From positions 1 to 64,000 of the forward strand of contig CAJJAT010000008.1 in the NCBI GenBank assembly GCA_905182175.1: 64,000 nucleotides of DNA, in the 5' to 3' direction. This DNA comes from Flavobacteriales bacterium UBA1494. Its GTDB lineage: Bacteria > Bacteroidota > Bacteroidia > Flavobacteriales_E > Vicingaceae. The notes under the pieces are model-generated. The model was not told the origin of the DNA. It did no database searches and saw only the letters and a program-made list of their open reading frames with translations. How positions within the stretch are numbered: position 1 is the first letter of the stretch; every line of letters begins with the position of its first letter. Below, piece by piece: positions 37,129 through 46,771 of this stretch. Both the position numbers and the translations under genes were made by a program.

Positions 37129-37136
37129 TATTTTTG
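37129..37136 (+). promoter_or_regulatory. -7 box TATTTTTG upstream of lgt
   Basis: TATTTTTG at 37129-37136 matches TAnnTTTG; ATG 37156 follows 19 nt later. No -33 TTG at proper spacing is seen. Confidence 0.45.
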
Positions 37137-37155
37137 GTTTATATAACAAAACCAC

Positions 37156-38325
37156 ATGTATCCAACTTTATCCGATATGATCCGAGATTTACTCGGACTA
37201 GACATTCCACTACCCTTCCCGACTTTTGGATTTTTTGTTGCTCTTGGCTTTATTGTCGCAGCTTATTTCTTTACGGAAGAGATGAAAAGAAAAGAAGCCA
37301 ACAAGCTTTTATTTTCTAGACTAGTAGATGTTAAAATTGGCGAAAAGGCCACTACTTGGGAGTTAATCTCAAACGGATTATTAGGTTTTGTAGTCGGTTT
37401 TAAGTTTGTAGAAGGTGTTTTCCATTACAGTGCTTTAGTAGAAAATCCGCAAACCTTTCTATTCTCTGGCAGGGGTAATTTTATTGGAGGTTTATTGGGT
37501 GTAGCTCTTTTTGCTTGGATGAAATTTAGAGAGAAGGACAAAGAAAAACTTGCCACTCCTAAAATGGTGAAACAAAGAATTCATCCACATGAATTAGTAG
37601 GCAACATGACAATGGTTGCTGCCATTGCAGGAATTTTAGGCTCAAAAATCTTTCACAACTTAGAAAACTTATCAGAATTTGCCGCTGACCCAATTGGTGC
37701 TTTGGTTTCATTTAGTGGCTTGAGTATTTACGGCGGTTTAATAGTTGGTGGTGGTGCCGTTATCTATTACGCTGTTAAAAACGGGCTGACTTGGATTCAC
37801 GTTGCAGATGCTTGTGCCCCCGGACTTATGGCTGGTTATGGAGTTGGAAGAATTGGTTGTCAATTATCTGGCGACGGGGATTGGGGAATGCCAAACGATG
37901 CCCCAAAACCAGAGTGGATGAGTTTTTTACCAGACTGGATGTGGGCTTTCGACTATCCTACAAACGTATTGGGAATAAACCTCCAAGAAGACTTTCATAA
38001 AATGGGCTTAGAAAGTATTACCGGTAATGCATGGCCAACTCCTTTTTACGAAACAGTAATGGCACTGACCATTTTTGCCATACTATGGGCCATTCGCAAG
38101 AGAATAACGGTCCCCGGAGTCATGTTCAGTTTGTACTTGGCATTTAATGGCATTGAACGTTTTTTTATCGAAAAAATTCGAATAAATCCAGACTATCATT
38201 TCCTAGGAATAGAGGCTACACAAGCCGAAATTATTTCTGTTGCGATGTTCATTTTTGGAATTCTAGGCATGTTTTTCTTTACCAAAAACAAAAATCGATT
38301 TATCCCTAAAGCTACTGAAGCATGA
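37156..38325 (+). CDS. lgt: Prolipoprotein diacylglyceryl transferase
   Basis: 389 aa integral membrane enzyme that transfers diacylglycerol from phosphatidylglycerol to the lipobox Cys of prolipoproteins. Seven transmembrane helices can be drawn; the signature GYGVGRIGCQLSGDGDWG and the upstream SIYGGLIVGG motif are present. It is about 100 residues longer than the E. coli enzyme, mostly through a basic cytoplasmic loop after the second or third helix (MKFREKDKEKLATPKMVKQR) and a long periplasmic segment near WMSFLPDWMWAFDYPTN. Overlaps the next gene by 4 bp (ATGA). Several lipoproteins in this window are its likely substrates. Confidence 0.92.
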   Translation: MYPTLSDMIRDLLGLDIPLPFPTFGFFVALGFIVAAYFFTEEMKRKEANKLLFSRLVDVKIGEKATTWELISNGLLGFVVGFKFVEGVFHYSALVENPQTFLFSGRGNFIGGLLGVALFAWMKFREKDKEKLATPKMVKQRIHPHELVGNMTMVAAIAGILGSKIFHNLENLSEFAADPIGALVSFSGLSIYGGLIVGGGAVIYYAVKNGLTWIHVADACAPGLMAGYGVGRIGCQLSGDGDWGMPNDAPKPEWMSFLPDWMWAFDYPTNVLGINLQEDFHKMGLESITGNAWPTPFYETVMALTIFAILWAIRKRITVPGVMFSLYLAFNGIERFFIEKIRINPDYHFLGIEATQAEIISVAMFIFGILGMFFFTKNKNRFIPKATEA

Positions 38326-39119
38326 AAATCTCGTTAGATTTACTTTGTCACGATGTTGTTGAACTATGCCGTGAAGTTGGCCTCTTTATTAAAATGGAGG
38401 AGCATAAAGTTGTGCAAGCCGATGTAGAAACAAAATCAAAAAATTCTTTGGTCAGCTACGTTGACAAAACCGCTGAAGAGAAACTTGTAAAAGACCTCGC
38501 TTTATTTTTACCAGAGGCAGGTTTTATTGCAGAAGAAGGAACTTCTGACAAGGTAGGTGACGTTTACAACTGGATCATTGATCCGTTAGACGGAACAACT
38601 AACTTTTTGCACGGAGTACCTACCTACTCGGTAAGTGTGGCTCTAAAGCAGAACGATAAAATTGTGCTCGGTGTAGTTTACGAGGTAAACAGAGACGAAT
38701 GTTTTTATGCTTGGGAGGGCAGTAATGCTTTTTTAAATGGCGATACAATTAAGGTAAGCTCTACCTCTAAATTGGCAGATTCTTTAATTGCAACTGGCTT
38801 TCCGTATTACGATTACAAGCATTTAGATAACTATTTTGAACTGTTGAAAGAACTGGCAAAAAATACCAGAGGAGTTCGAAGAATAGGCTCTGCTGCGGTT
38901 GATTTAGTTTATATGGCTTGTGGCAGATTCGATGCCTTTTTCGAATACAGCTTACATGCATGGGACGTCGCAGCCGGTGCATTTATTGCGCAACAGGCAG
39001 GAGCAGCGATAGAAGACTTTAAAGGCGGAGACAATTGGCTGTTTGGAAAAGAGATTGTAGCTGTAAACCCTTCCCTTAAAAATGAATTTACCCGGTTGCT
39101 GCAAGCCAAGTTAAAATAA
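38322..39119 (+). CDS. Inositol monophosphatase family protein
   Basis: 265 aa, FIG superfamily (SuhB/IMPase). Metal-binding motifs EEGTS, WIIDPLDGTTNFLHG and WDVAAGAFI are intact, so it should be an Mg2+-dependent, Li+-sensitive phosphatase acting on inositol-1-phosphate or a related sugar phosphate; some family members act as 3'-phosphoadenosine phosphatases. Its ATG overlaps the lgt stop, so both are co-transcribed. Length and start are normal. Confidence 0.92.
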   Translation: MKISLDLLCHDVVELCREVGLFIKMEEHKVVQADVETKSKNSLVSYVDKTAEEKLVKDLALFLPEAGFIAEEGTSDKVGDVYNWIIDPLDGTTNFLHGVPTYSVSVALKQNDKIVLGVVYEVNRDECFYAWEGSNAFLNGDTIKVSSTSKLADSLIATGFPYYDYKHLDNYFELLKELAKNTRGVRRIGSAAVDLVYMACGRFDAFFEYSLHAWDVAAGAFIAQQAGAAIEDFKGGDNWLFGKEIVAVNPSLKNEFTRLLQAKLK

Positions 39120-39369
39120 CTTAGATTTTACACTCATCGTAGCATCTAGGTCAACCCCACCATTCACCTCAACTTAAATTCCTAAGAATATTGTAGCATG
39201 CTACTGTTGTTAGCAAATACCCAATTGTCCTTAAATAAATTCTGTACCGATATAGTCGTCTAATGTCGCACACTTCGTTCCTCGTTTGCTCGTTATCTAA
39301 GTATTCGAAATTTACCAATTCTACGTTTTAAAACAATTGATTTTGTAATAGTATGTATCAATGAAAAGC
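39120..39369. other. Gene-free spacer
   Basis: 250 bases after the inositol phosphatase gene with no ORF, hairpin or repeat that I can support. It marks the beginning of the decayed interval that reaches to 44.4 kb. Confidence 0.35.
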
Positions 39370-39612
39370 CTAATTGATCTTACTAGTATTTGTTTCTCTG
39401 AAGAATAAAATGAGATCGTACAAAAAGCCAACAAACAGTCCAAATAAATAACCTCCTATGAACAGCAGTGCACCCAACCTCAATAAAAGCTCATTCTAAT
39501 TTTAAAAAATCATTTCGGCAGAATACAGCAGCAATTTATCCATTGCCTTCGATTCGTGAGGTTCTTCTAGTGATTTCGCTCCATCAGATAATTTTATCTA
39601 ATCTATCTTTTA
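39370..39612 (-). pseudogene. Small membrane protein remnant with two stops
   Basis: On the minus strand one frame reads KSLEEPHESKAMDKLLLYSA, EMIF, stop, N, stop, NELLLRLGALLFIGGYLFGL, FVGFLYDLILFF, RETNTSKIN, stop (39370-39372). An amphipathic leader followed by a glycine-rich transmembrane hairpin in the same frame is hard to explain by chance. Two TAA/TAG codons interrupt it. No family recognised. Confidence 0.5.
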
Positions 39613-39742
39613 CAACTAGGTGTTAAAATTAAATTATACTAAAGCAGTTCTGTAGCATATAAATACACTTCTTTTATTTCAAGAACAAAGTCCAACAAGA
39701 ATAAAGTAGCACACAAAACTTGCATCGGCTTTAGAATTCGAT

Positions 39743-39800
39743 CTTAAAAAAGTCCCAACAGGAATCTCGACATTGCTCGATGACCATTGGGACTTTCTAT
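39743..39800 (-). terminator. Rho-independent terminator
   Basis: AAAGTCCCAA at 39749-39758 pairs exactly with TTGGGACTTT at 39787-39796; read on the minus strand the hairpin is followed by a T-run. An inner stem (TCTCGA...TCGATGA) extends it. It sits after the YfbK-like pseudogene and is probably its surviving terminator. Confidence 0.65.
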
Positions 39801-39923
39801 TAAACCAACTATTTTATTAACTAAGGTAATTAACCTTTTAGGAATTCTCACGAATTTCTATTATTAAGACCCCATTTCGTCAGAAACGTTGCTTCTGTCC
39901 GCTTATTTTATTTAAAATTTATT

Positions 39924-41932
39924 TTATTTTATCAATTCAACCGTTTGAACCAATTTTAAAAACTCAGCACGGTAGCGGTTTTCATCTACACCTTTGGCCA
40001 TTTTAGCAATTTCTTTAATATTTTTATATTCCATGTCTTTTACACTTTCAGACTTCCAAAATTTCATCCAAAAAGAGGCAACTCCTGCCGAAAATTGAGG
40101 GTTATGGGAAGATTCTTGAAATTCAACCGTTTCGTCTTTCATTATCTTAGTGATTAATATTGACTTCTTCCATTCAGGTTCTTTGTATCGAAACTTAACA
40201 GTCAGCAATTCGTCTGACAAAGATTCAAGCACCTTCTCTTTTTGATATTTTAGCTTGTCAATTTCCTTAATCTTTTCTTCAGAACCTGCGGGAATAATTT
40301 CATACAACACGGTTACAGTGTGTCCTGCTCCCAGCTCCCCTGCATCCTCTTTATCGTCGTTAAAATCTTACGCTTCTAACACTCTATTTACACAGCTAAT
40401 CAATCGGTAGGCTTCTACTCTAGCGGGGTTAAACTCTGCCTGAACCTTCACATCTTTTGCGATGGTAAATAAAGTCCCTCCCATTTCATTTACCAACACT
40501 TTTTTTTGCGTCTAATATGTTATCGATGTAATTGTAATTCCCATTTCCTTTGTTCGCTATTTGCTCCATTTTATAATCTTGTAAATTCCCATTTCCAAAA
40601 CCCAAAACAGATAGGAAGACGCCTCCAGCTCTCTTTTCCTTTATAAGTTCCACCAAAGCCTCCTGACTGCATGTTTCAACATTAAAATCGCCGTCTGTGG
40701 CCAATAAAATGCTGTGGTTTTCTCCTTCAATAAAATTCTTTTCAGCGATTTTATAAGCCAATTGAATTCCTGCACCGCTTGCAGTAGACCCACCTGCTGA
40801 TAGCTAATTCAACACTCGCTTAATTTCCTCTTTCTTGTCGCCCTTTGTAGATTTTAGGACAACTCCGGCAGCACCAACATATACCACAATTGCAATTCGA
40901 TCTTCTTCGCGTAATTGGTCAATTAATAATCCCAACCCTTTTTTTAGCAGTCACAATTTATCTGCACTGTTCATAGAACCTGATACGTCTAACAAAAAAA
41001 CTAGATTACTATTGGTGCTTCTTCCATGTCAATCTTTTTTCCTTGAATGCCGATTAAAGCCAATTGACGACTAACATTCCAAGGGCAGTTCGTCAGTTCA
41101 GTAGTTATTGAAAACGAGTGATCACTCGCAGGTTGAGGATAGTCGTAATCGAAATAATTAATTAGTTCTTCAATTCGGACTGCTTCGGGTGGAGGCATGA
41201 TACCATCGTTTAAGAAACGTCTCATATTCGCATATGCCGCCTCGTCAACATCAATACTAAAAGTTGATAGTGGTTCTTTTCGTGGTGTTTGAAATACATT
41301 ATCAGCTAATTTCGATACGACTCATTCCCTTATCGAACAGGAGTTTAAATTAGATCATAACCCAAAGTTCCAATTGTTTTAACCCCGTCAATAAATGTGA
41401 CTGAGCTACCAGATCTTTGACCTCTGAAAAATGTATATCCAGATCCATTATCTCTAGATGAGATCCCATTTCCTGCAATTTTAGTAATATCTGCAACGGA
41501 ACGAACTGCCATTTGTTGAATTTTAGCTCCACTGACAGTTGACCCAGTCTCGCTTTGGTCCGGTTCAATTAAACGCTCTGCAAATACTACTACTTCTTCG
41601 ATATCTATCCCCTATTTCATCTCAACCTTTAAAAAAACAAGTTTAAAAAGTGTAACCTCCACCGCTTTTATCTTTTTAGGACGAAAACCGACATAGGTCA
41701 CAACAACATTATATTTCCCTGCCGGTATAAGCTCTAAGGTAAATATTCCATCAAAATCAGACGTAGTTGACAAAACTTCTATCGAGTCACTCAGTAAAGA
41801 AACATTGGCGAAGGGTATCGGTTCTCCGTTCGCCTCCTTGGTGATCGTGCCTTTAATTGTGCCCGTGTATTGTTGAGGAAATATTGGTTGAATTGAGAGT
41901 AGTGCTACTAATATGAGAATGTACCTTTTCAT
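39924..41932 (-). pseudogene. YfbK-like von Willebrand A protein, heavily fragmented
   Basis: A once large secreted protein can be reassembled in order on the minus strand. Signal peptide and carboxypeptidase-regulatory domain (41932-41615); in-frame TAG at 41612-41614; TonB-plug-like segment (GIDIEEVVVFAERLIEPDQS, KIQQMAVRSVADITKIAGNG, FRGQRSGSSVTFIDGVKTIG); TAA at 41350; the YfbK N-domain (STFSIDVDEAAYANMRRFLN, PPPEAVRIEELINYFDYDYP); a frameshift near 41020; the vWA domain with intact MIDAS DVSGSM (40972-40989); TGA at 40951; TAG at 40804; GENHSILLATDGDFNVETCS; a shift near 40500; TAA at 40368; and the C-terminal DUF3520 part to 39924. Five in-frame stops plus at least two shifts show long inactivity. 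Such proteins occur widely in Bacteroidota; function of the intact form is unclear. Confidence 0.85.
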
Positions 41933-42392
41933 AGCGTTGGGTTTTAGAAGTTTTGTAGCAATAGCGCAATGTGCTTGCTATTTTGACACCAACTAGGAGT
42001 ACTTCCGTTACCTCGAGGCTATTACTCCTTTTTTAAAAAATACATAAAACAATAATAAACAAATAGTTGAAACTTAAATATAGCTAAACAAATTACAGTT
42101 TCTGCTTGCTTTTCCCAAAACCCTAACTGTTCTACGCGTTCAACTTTATATCCGGCACCTAATATTCTTCAAGAATACTTTGCTCCTTAAAAAATATATA
42201 ATGTTCAAAATCCGTCCTGTTTTAAAAATGAAGATCGAATAATGTTGTTCCCTTTCAGTACTTATACCTTGGCTATCATGAGCTTATTTTGTGACCAATT
42301 GTCGATACTTCCGTTAATAATATTTAGGAAGCTCCCTCCGCAGTTAGTCAAATATACTCAATTAAATTATTCGAAGTGTTTATTAGACCATG
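41933..42392. other. Spacer with one hairpin, otherwise decayed DNA
   Basis: GGAGTA near 41995 pairs with TACTCC near 42026 and T6 follows on the plus strand. The rest shows only scattered short protein-like pieces on the minus strand, likely leftovers of the second YfbK-like copy; nothing firm. Confidence 0.35.
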
Positions 42393-42826
42393 TCCTCAGG
42401 GCTTGGTAATATCCGCAGCGGAACGAACCGCCATTTGCCAATTCTATTCTCTAGTCATAGAATCTGACCGTTGATTTTTTTCTTGCACCGATTCTATATT
42501 TTCTTCTGTAAAATATCTTATTTCGTATATTTCAATATCCCTTACCAAGATATTATTCTCCAATTTTATTTCCAACGTGGATTCAGAGTCTTCTTTCAAA
42601 TAAGTTACCTTTTCCTAGAATGCAGAACCTCCGAACTCTGCAACAATGTTATATTCCTCTGCAACAAGTAACCCAAAACTGAAGTCTCCGTCAAACGAAA
42701 AGGTATCCGAATTGGAAGGAATACCGGAGAATTGCAAATTAACTTTTACGAAAGAAATTGCTCCTCTAAATTTTTGTACGACAACAGTTCCTCCTATTTT
42801 TGATAGCAGCGGAAGTATTTAAGATG
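42393..42826 (-). pseudogene. Second, partial YfbK-like gene copy
   Basis: On the minus strand: GGTVVVQKFRGAISFVKVNL, PSNSDTFSFDGDFSFGLLVA, EEYNIVAEFGGSAF, stop, EKVTYLKEDSESTLEIKLE, and, in the same frame after a stop, NWQMAVRSAADITKP. The last piece is nearly identical to QQMAVRSVADITK in the neighbouring pseudogene (41480-41520), and the first part has the same carboxypeptidase-regulatory layout. So this is a tandem paralogue reduced to its N-terminal third. At least three in-frame stops. Confidence 0.65.
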
Positions 42827-42998
42827 TAGATAAACTTAACAGCAATGCTATACATTACTTGAAGCATTTAAGAGATATCTTACATCAATTTCGTTGCTTA
42901 CATAATTTCCCGATCACATCAATGCGAATCGCTTCATTACAACCAATAAGATTCAAATACACCAGAACAAATTAACAGTGACTTTAAAAAGTAGCGTA

Positions 42999-43541
42999 TC
43001 ACTTCGCCCTTCTTTCTTTACGAAGTCTATTTCTTCGTTCTTTTTTAGTCTCCACATTTATATCTAGTTTCTTAATTAGCTCCTCTTCTTTACCATTTTC
43101 ATCAGAATAAAATCTAATAATTTGAGTATACTTTATGGCAACCAATCTACCTTTTGTTTTACCAATTATCATCTTTGGTAAGGTTGCAATTACCCTAATT
43201 GCTTCTGCTTCTAAGCTAGGAGCAAAAGTTAGACCCTTCGTAATATTTATATCTTCAATCTCCCCTATCTTACTCACTAAAAAGCTTATATAAATAACGC
43301 CTTCTTGCTTTTTTTCAAATGCTTCTTTGGGATATTTTATTTCACTTTGAATGTGATTGTAGATTGCATTTTCATTGCATGAATACTTTTCCAACCAGTC
43401 GGCCTCGTTTTCACAACCAGGAAATACAGGAATGTCTTTAACTATTTTATATACCTCCGTCTCTTTTTCTTGAATTACTTCTTGAGCTTGTGCCAAAGAA
43501 AGGCTAATTGAGACTAAAAATAGAAGAATAAACTTTTTCAT
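42999..43541 (-). CDS. TonB C-terminal domain protein (energy transducer TonB-like)
   Basis: 180 aa with a cleavable signal peptide (about residues 1-19) instead of a TonB transmembrane anchor. The TonB_C domain (about 60-145) is recognisable: IPVFPGCE near its start, NAIYNHIQSEIKYPKEAFEK, EGVIYISFLVSKIGEIEDIN, EAEAIRVIATLPKMI. Bacteroidota have many such soluble or lipid-anchored TonB-C proteins, sometimes linked to BlaR1-type sensors. It is the only intact gene between 39.1 and 44.4 kb. The basic C-terminal tail (KKERRNRLRKERRAK) is unusual for a periplasmic protein. Confidence 0.8.
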   Translation of the reverse strand: MKKFILLFLVSISLSLAQAQEVIQEKETEVYKIVKDIPVFPGCENEADWLEKYSCNENAIYNHIQSEIKYPKEAFEKKQEGVIYISFLVSKIGEIEDINITKGLTFAPSLEAEAIRVIATLPKMIIGKTKGRLVAIKYTQIIRFYSDENGKEEELIKKLDINVETKKERRNRLRKERRAK

Positions 43542-44041
43542 ATAATTGATTTAACTTATGCTTTAATAAAATATTAGTAACTGGATTAATTTCAACCTAC
43601 TGCTAAAATAAACTATACGGTATTGCTATAAAAAAGGTTTTGAATATTAACACTTATTTACACATAACAAGAACCATATATTCAATTCTAATATGCTTTC
43701 CATGTTGCAAATCAGAATACATTTGAGGAAAGGTTTTAATTATATCCAATGCTAATTAATCTAGTTGTTTGTAATTTGTACTGCTTACCATTTGTTCGCC
43801 ATCATCCATTCCTTATCAATTTATTAAGGCTCACAATTTACGATTTAAATACTTCCATTCGGGTTTAACCTTTTAGTAAAGCATTTATAACCAATTTTTG
43901 AATAAAAACTCGAATTAACTTATTCGTGCAATTATCTTTTTCTAGTTTATCTATTCCATTACAGCATGTTAACTATGCCAACAAACCTTCAACACTTGTA
44001 AATTGAGTTGACTCTTTCCTCTTGTTATCTACAAAGACCCC
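43542..44041. other. Gene-free AT-rich spacer
   Basis: 500 bases without an ORF, repeat or hairpin that I can support on either strand; part of the decayed interval. Confidence 0.35.
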
Positions 44042-44403
44042 TTATTTACTCAATATTAAGTACTTTAAAACACTAAACACCTCGTTATTATCCAACAATG
44101 CATAAGGCATTCCTTTTTTAATAACATCCCTTATTTTTTATGAATCGGATAGTTTAACTCTAGAAGATACTACTTTAACTGACTCTAGAAAATTCTCTTG
44201 TCGTTATTAGATAAAACAAACTCTGTCTGAAACTCTACTGCAAGATTTTTTAAATTTACCTCATCTTTCTCTAAAAATCTGAAGACCAATGCCTCTTGTC
44301 TTGAAGCGACTGAAAAGGAGTTACACTTATACTGTACAGTTTATCAAACCAATAACCAAAAGAAACAGCACTAAAAATAAATAGTAAGAAAATCCCAATC
44401 ATA
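44042..44403 (-). pseudogene. Unknown membrane-anchored protein, broken
   Basis: From ATG 44403 the minus strand reads MIGIFLLFIFSAVSFGYWFD and KLYSISVTPFQS, then shifts to SRQEALVFRFLEKDEVNLKN and LAVEFQTEFVLSNNDKR, then shifts again to ENFLESVKVVSSRVKLSDS, stop, KIRDVIKKGMPYALLDNNEV, FSVLKYLILSK, stop at 44042-44044. The pieces are consecutive, similar in composition and together make about 115 residues with one N-terminal helix. Two frameshifts and one stop. I do not recognise the family. Confidence 0.5.
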
Positions 44404-44418
44404 GCCTAGTAGAAACAA

Positions 44419-45897
44419 CTAAACTCTGTTGGCTCTCCATTTCGATTTTGAGACAGCGGCTAATGTTTCTGCAGTGGAACTTTTTGAATTCCCAACTAAA
44501 CTCGCAGCGACCAGTGCAGCGATTTCTTGCTCATCGTCCTTTTTAGTCTGTAAATATTCCGGCTTAAAGTGATTTTTTACAAAATTTGTATCAAAACTCC
44601 CTGAGATAAAAGCTTCATGCTCGAGTGTAAATCGGCAAAAATCCATTGTCGTTTTTACTCCTTTTATTTGATATTCATCAATTGCTCTCAACATTCTTTG
44701 TCTTGCAGTTTCTCTATCTTTTCCAAAAGTCACCAACTTGGCAATCATAGGATCGTAATAAATTGGAATCTCCATTCCTTCCTCAAAACCGTCGTCAACT
44801 CTCACTCCTAGTCCTTGCGGGCGAACATAGGTTTCTAAGGTTCCAATATCCGGTAAAAAATTATTCATCGGGTCCTCTGCATATACCCTAACTTCAAAAG
44901 AGTGACCTTGAATTTTTAAGTCATCTTGTGTAAACGCTAATTTTTCTCCACGAGCTACATTAATTTGTTCTCGCACCAAGTCAATTCCTGTAATTTGTTC
45001 TGTTACCGGGTGCTCCACTTGAAGCCTAGTATTCATCTCTAAGAAGAAAAAATTCAAGTTTTCATCTAACAAAAACTCAACGGTTCCTGCTCCAACGTAG
45101 TCACAAGATTTTGCAACCAACACAGCAGCTTCGCCCATCTGCTTTCGCAATTCAGGAGTAAGAACAGCAGACGGAGCTTCTTCAATTACTTTTTGGTGTC
45201 TCCGTTGAATAGAACATTCTCTTTCGAACAAATAAACAACGTTACCATGAGTGTCTGCCAATATTTGAATTTCAATGTGACGAGGCGAACCTACGTATCG
45301 TTCAATAAATACAGCTCCATCACCAAAAGAAGAAATCGCTTCGGAAACAGCTCTGTCCATTTGTTCTCTGAAGTCTTCTACTCGCTCAACAACTCTCATG
45401 CCTTTACCACCGCCGCCAGCACTGGCCTTTACCAAAATTGGAAAACCAATTTCTTGGGCAATTTTTTCAGCCTCACCAACATCTGTTACGGCCTCATCTG
45501 TTCCGGGAACCAGTGGAATATTATATTCCTTAACAGCTGCTTTTGCCGCTAACTTGCTCCCCATTACTTCCATCGCTTCAGGCGAAGGACCAATTAACGT
45601 AATTCCAGCATCACTTACTTTTCTAGCAAAGTCTGCATTTTCAGATAAGAATCCGTATCCGGGATGAATGCCATCTACATTCATCTCTTTGCTTAATTCA
45701 ATGATATAATCTCCTCTTAAATAAGATTCCGAAGATGCCGGAGGCCCAACACAAACGGCTTCATCAGCATAGCGAACGAACAAAGCGTTACGATCTGCTT
45801 CAGAATAAATAGCTACCGTTAAAATCCCCATTTCCTTGGCCGTTCGCATAATTCGCAAAGCAATCTCTCCTCGGTTAGCAATCAAAATCTTATTCAT
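44419..45897 (-). CDS. accC: Acetyl-CoA carboxylase biotin carboxylase subunit
   Basis: 492 aa from ATG 45897, where the canonical MNKILIANRGEIALRIMRTA begins; the open frame extends 29 codons upstream but those residues are not AccC-like. ATP-grasp motifs KASAGGGGKGM and EMNTRLQVEHPVTEQITGID are intact. It carboxylates biotin on AccB, the first step of fatty-acid synthesis. A C-terminal extension of about 45 residues beyond the E. coli enzyme (KKDDEQEIAALVAASLVGNS, then a Ser-rich linker) is typical of subunits of Bacteroidota acyl-CoA carboxylases. accB is not adjacent. TAATTTAG, a one-mismatch -7 box, lies 17 nt upstream. Confidence 0.93.
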   Translation of the reverse strand: MNKILIANRGEIALRIMRTAKEMGILTVAIYSEADRNALFVRYADEAVCVGPPASSESYLRGDYIIELSKEMNVDGIHPGYGFLSENADFARKVSDAGITLIGPSPEAMEVMGSKLAAKAAVKEYNIPLVPGTDEAVTDVGEAEKIAQEIGFPILVKASAGGGGKGMRVVERVEDFREQMDRAVSEAISSFGDGAVFIERYVGSPRHIEIQILADTHGNVVYLFERECSIQRRHQKVIEEAPSAVLTPELRKQMGEAAVLVAKSCDYVGAGTVEFLLDENLNFFFLEMNTRLQVEHPVTEQITGIDLVREQINVARGEKLAFTQDDLKIQGHSFEVRVYAEDPMNNFLPDIGTLETYVRPQGLGVRVDDGFEEGMEIPIYYDPMIAKLVTFGKDRETARQRMLRAIDEYQIKGVKTTMDFCRFTLEHEAFISGSFDTNFVKNHFKPEYLQTKKDDEQEIAALVAASLVGNSKSSTAETLAAVSKSKWRANRV

Positions 45898-46109
45898 ATC
45901 TATTAAGTTTTGCGCTAAATTAGTTCTTTTAGATAAAAGATAGTAAACCCTTTTACTCTTAAAAAAGAGACGTTGCTCTGCCATTCATAACCACATAACT
46001 CTGCTCAATAAACTAGCCTTAACAACGAGCAAAACGAGCTTTATGATTATTTAATTTTCGATAATTTTAGCTGAATTAAAACAACACAGATTCTAACACA
46101 CTACAAACA

Positions 46110-46583
46110 ATGAGCAAAACTTTTTTTCAAGAAAAACAGCGTTTTAATCAGTGGATAATTTGGCTTTTGGTTCTATCCATCGCCAGTCTTTCTATTTATC
46201 GTTTTTTTGAAAGCAATGGAGGAATGGAATTCTTAGTGCCTTTCATTATTATTGGTCTGGTTATTCTTCTTTTTCTAAGCTTACAGTTGCGAACCAAAAT
46301 TGACGAGGTTGGCATACATGTTCAGATGTTTCCGATTCATTTAAAACCTGTACTTTACACGTGGGAAAAACTAAAAAGTGTTGAAGTAGTTGAGTACAGC
46401 CCGCTCAAAGAGTATGGTGGTTGGGGAGTTCGGATTTCAGGTAATGGAAAAGCATTTAATGTAAAGGGAAACAAAGGAATTAAACTCCAAACTATCGATG
46501 GAAAAACTCGAATGATTGGAACTCAGAAAATGGAAGAGGCAAAAACATCAATTGGTCAATGGTTTAATCCGGCAACGAGTTGA
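46110..46583 (+). CDS. Membrane protein with PH-like domain (DUF6141-like)
   Basis: 157 aa. Two transmembrane helices (about residues 16-33 and 41-60) are followed by a cytoplasmic beta-rich domain (TKIDEVGIHVQMFP, YTWEKLKSVEVVEYSPLKEY, GGWGVRISGNGKAFNVKGNK) resembling bacterial PH-like domains. Family name is tentative. The gene is divergent from accC and has its own spacer on both sides. Confidence 0.7.
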   Translation: MSKTFFQEKQRFNQWIIWLLVLSIASLSIYRFFESNGGMEFLVPFIIIGLVILLFLSLQLRTKIDEVGIHVQMFPIHLKPVLYTWEKLKSVEVVEYSPLKEYGGWGVRISGNGKAFNVKGNKGIKLQTIDGKTRMIGTQKMEEAKTSIGQWFNPATS

Positions 46584-46771
46584 TTTAAAAATTCAATAAT
46601 CATTTAATTAAGCAATAATCTAACTTTTTACTACTTTAATTAAGCCATATATAATCAGGTAATTACACATTTTAGGCACCTCTAAATTTTTAGCATTTTC
46701 GTCATTTCCTAAGTTTAAAACCCTGTTCAACTTTAAACTCTAAGTACTTTTACTGCACAACTATTAAAAAA

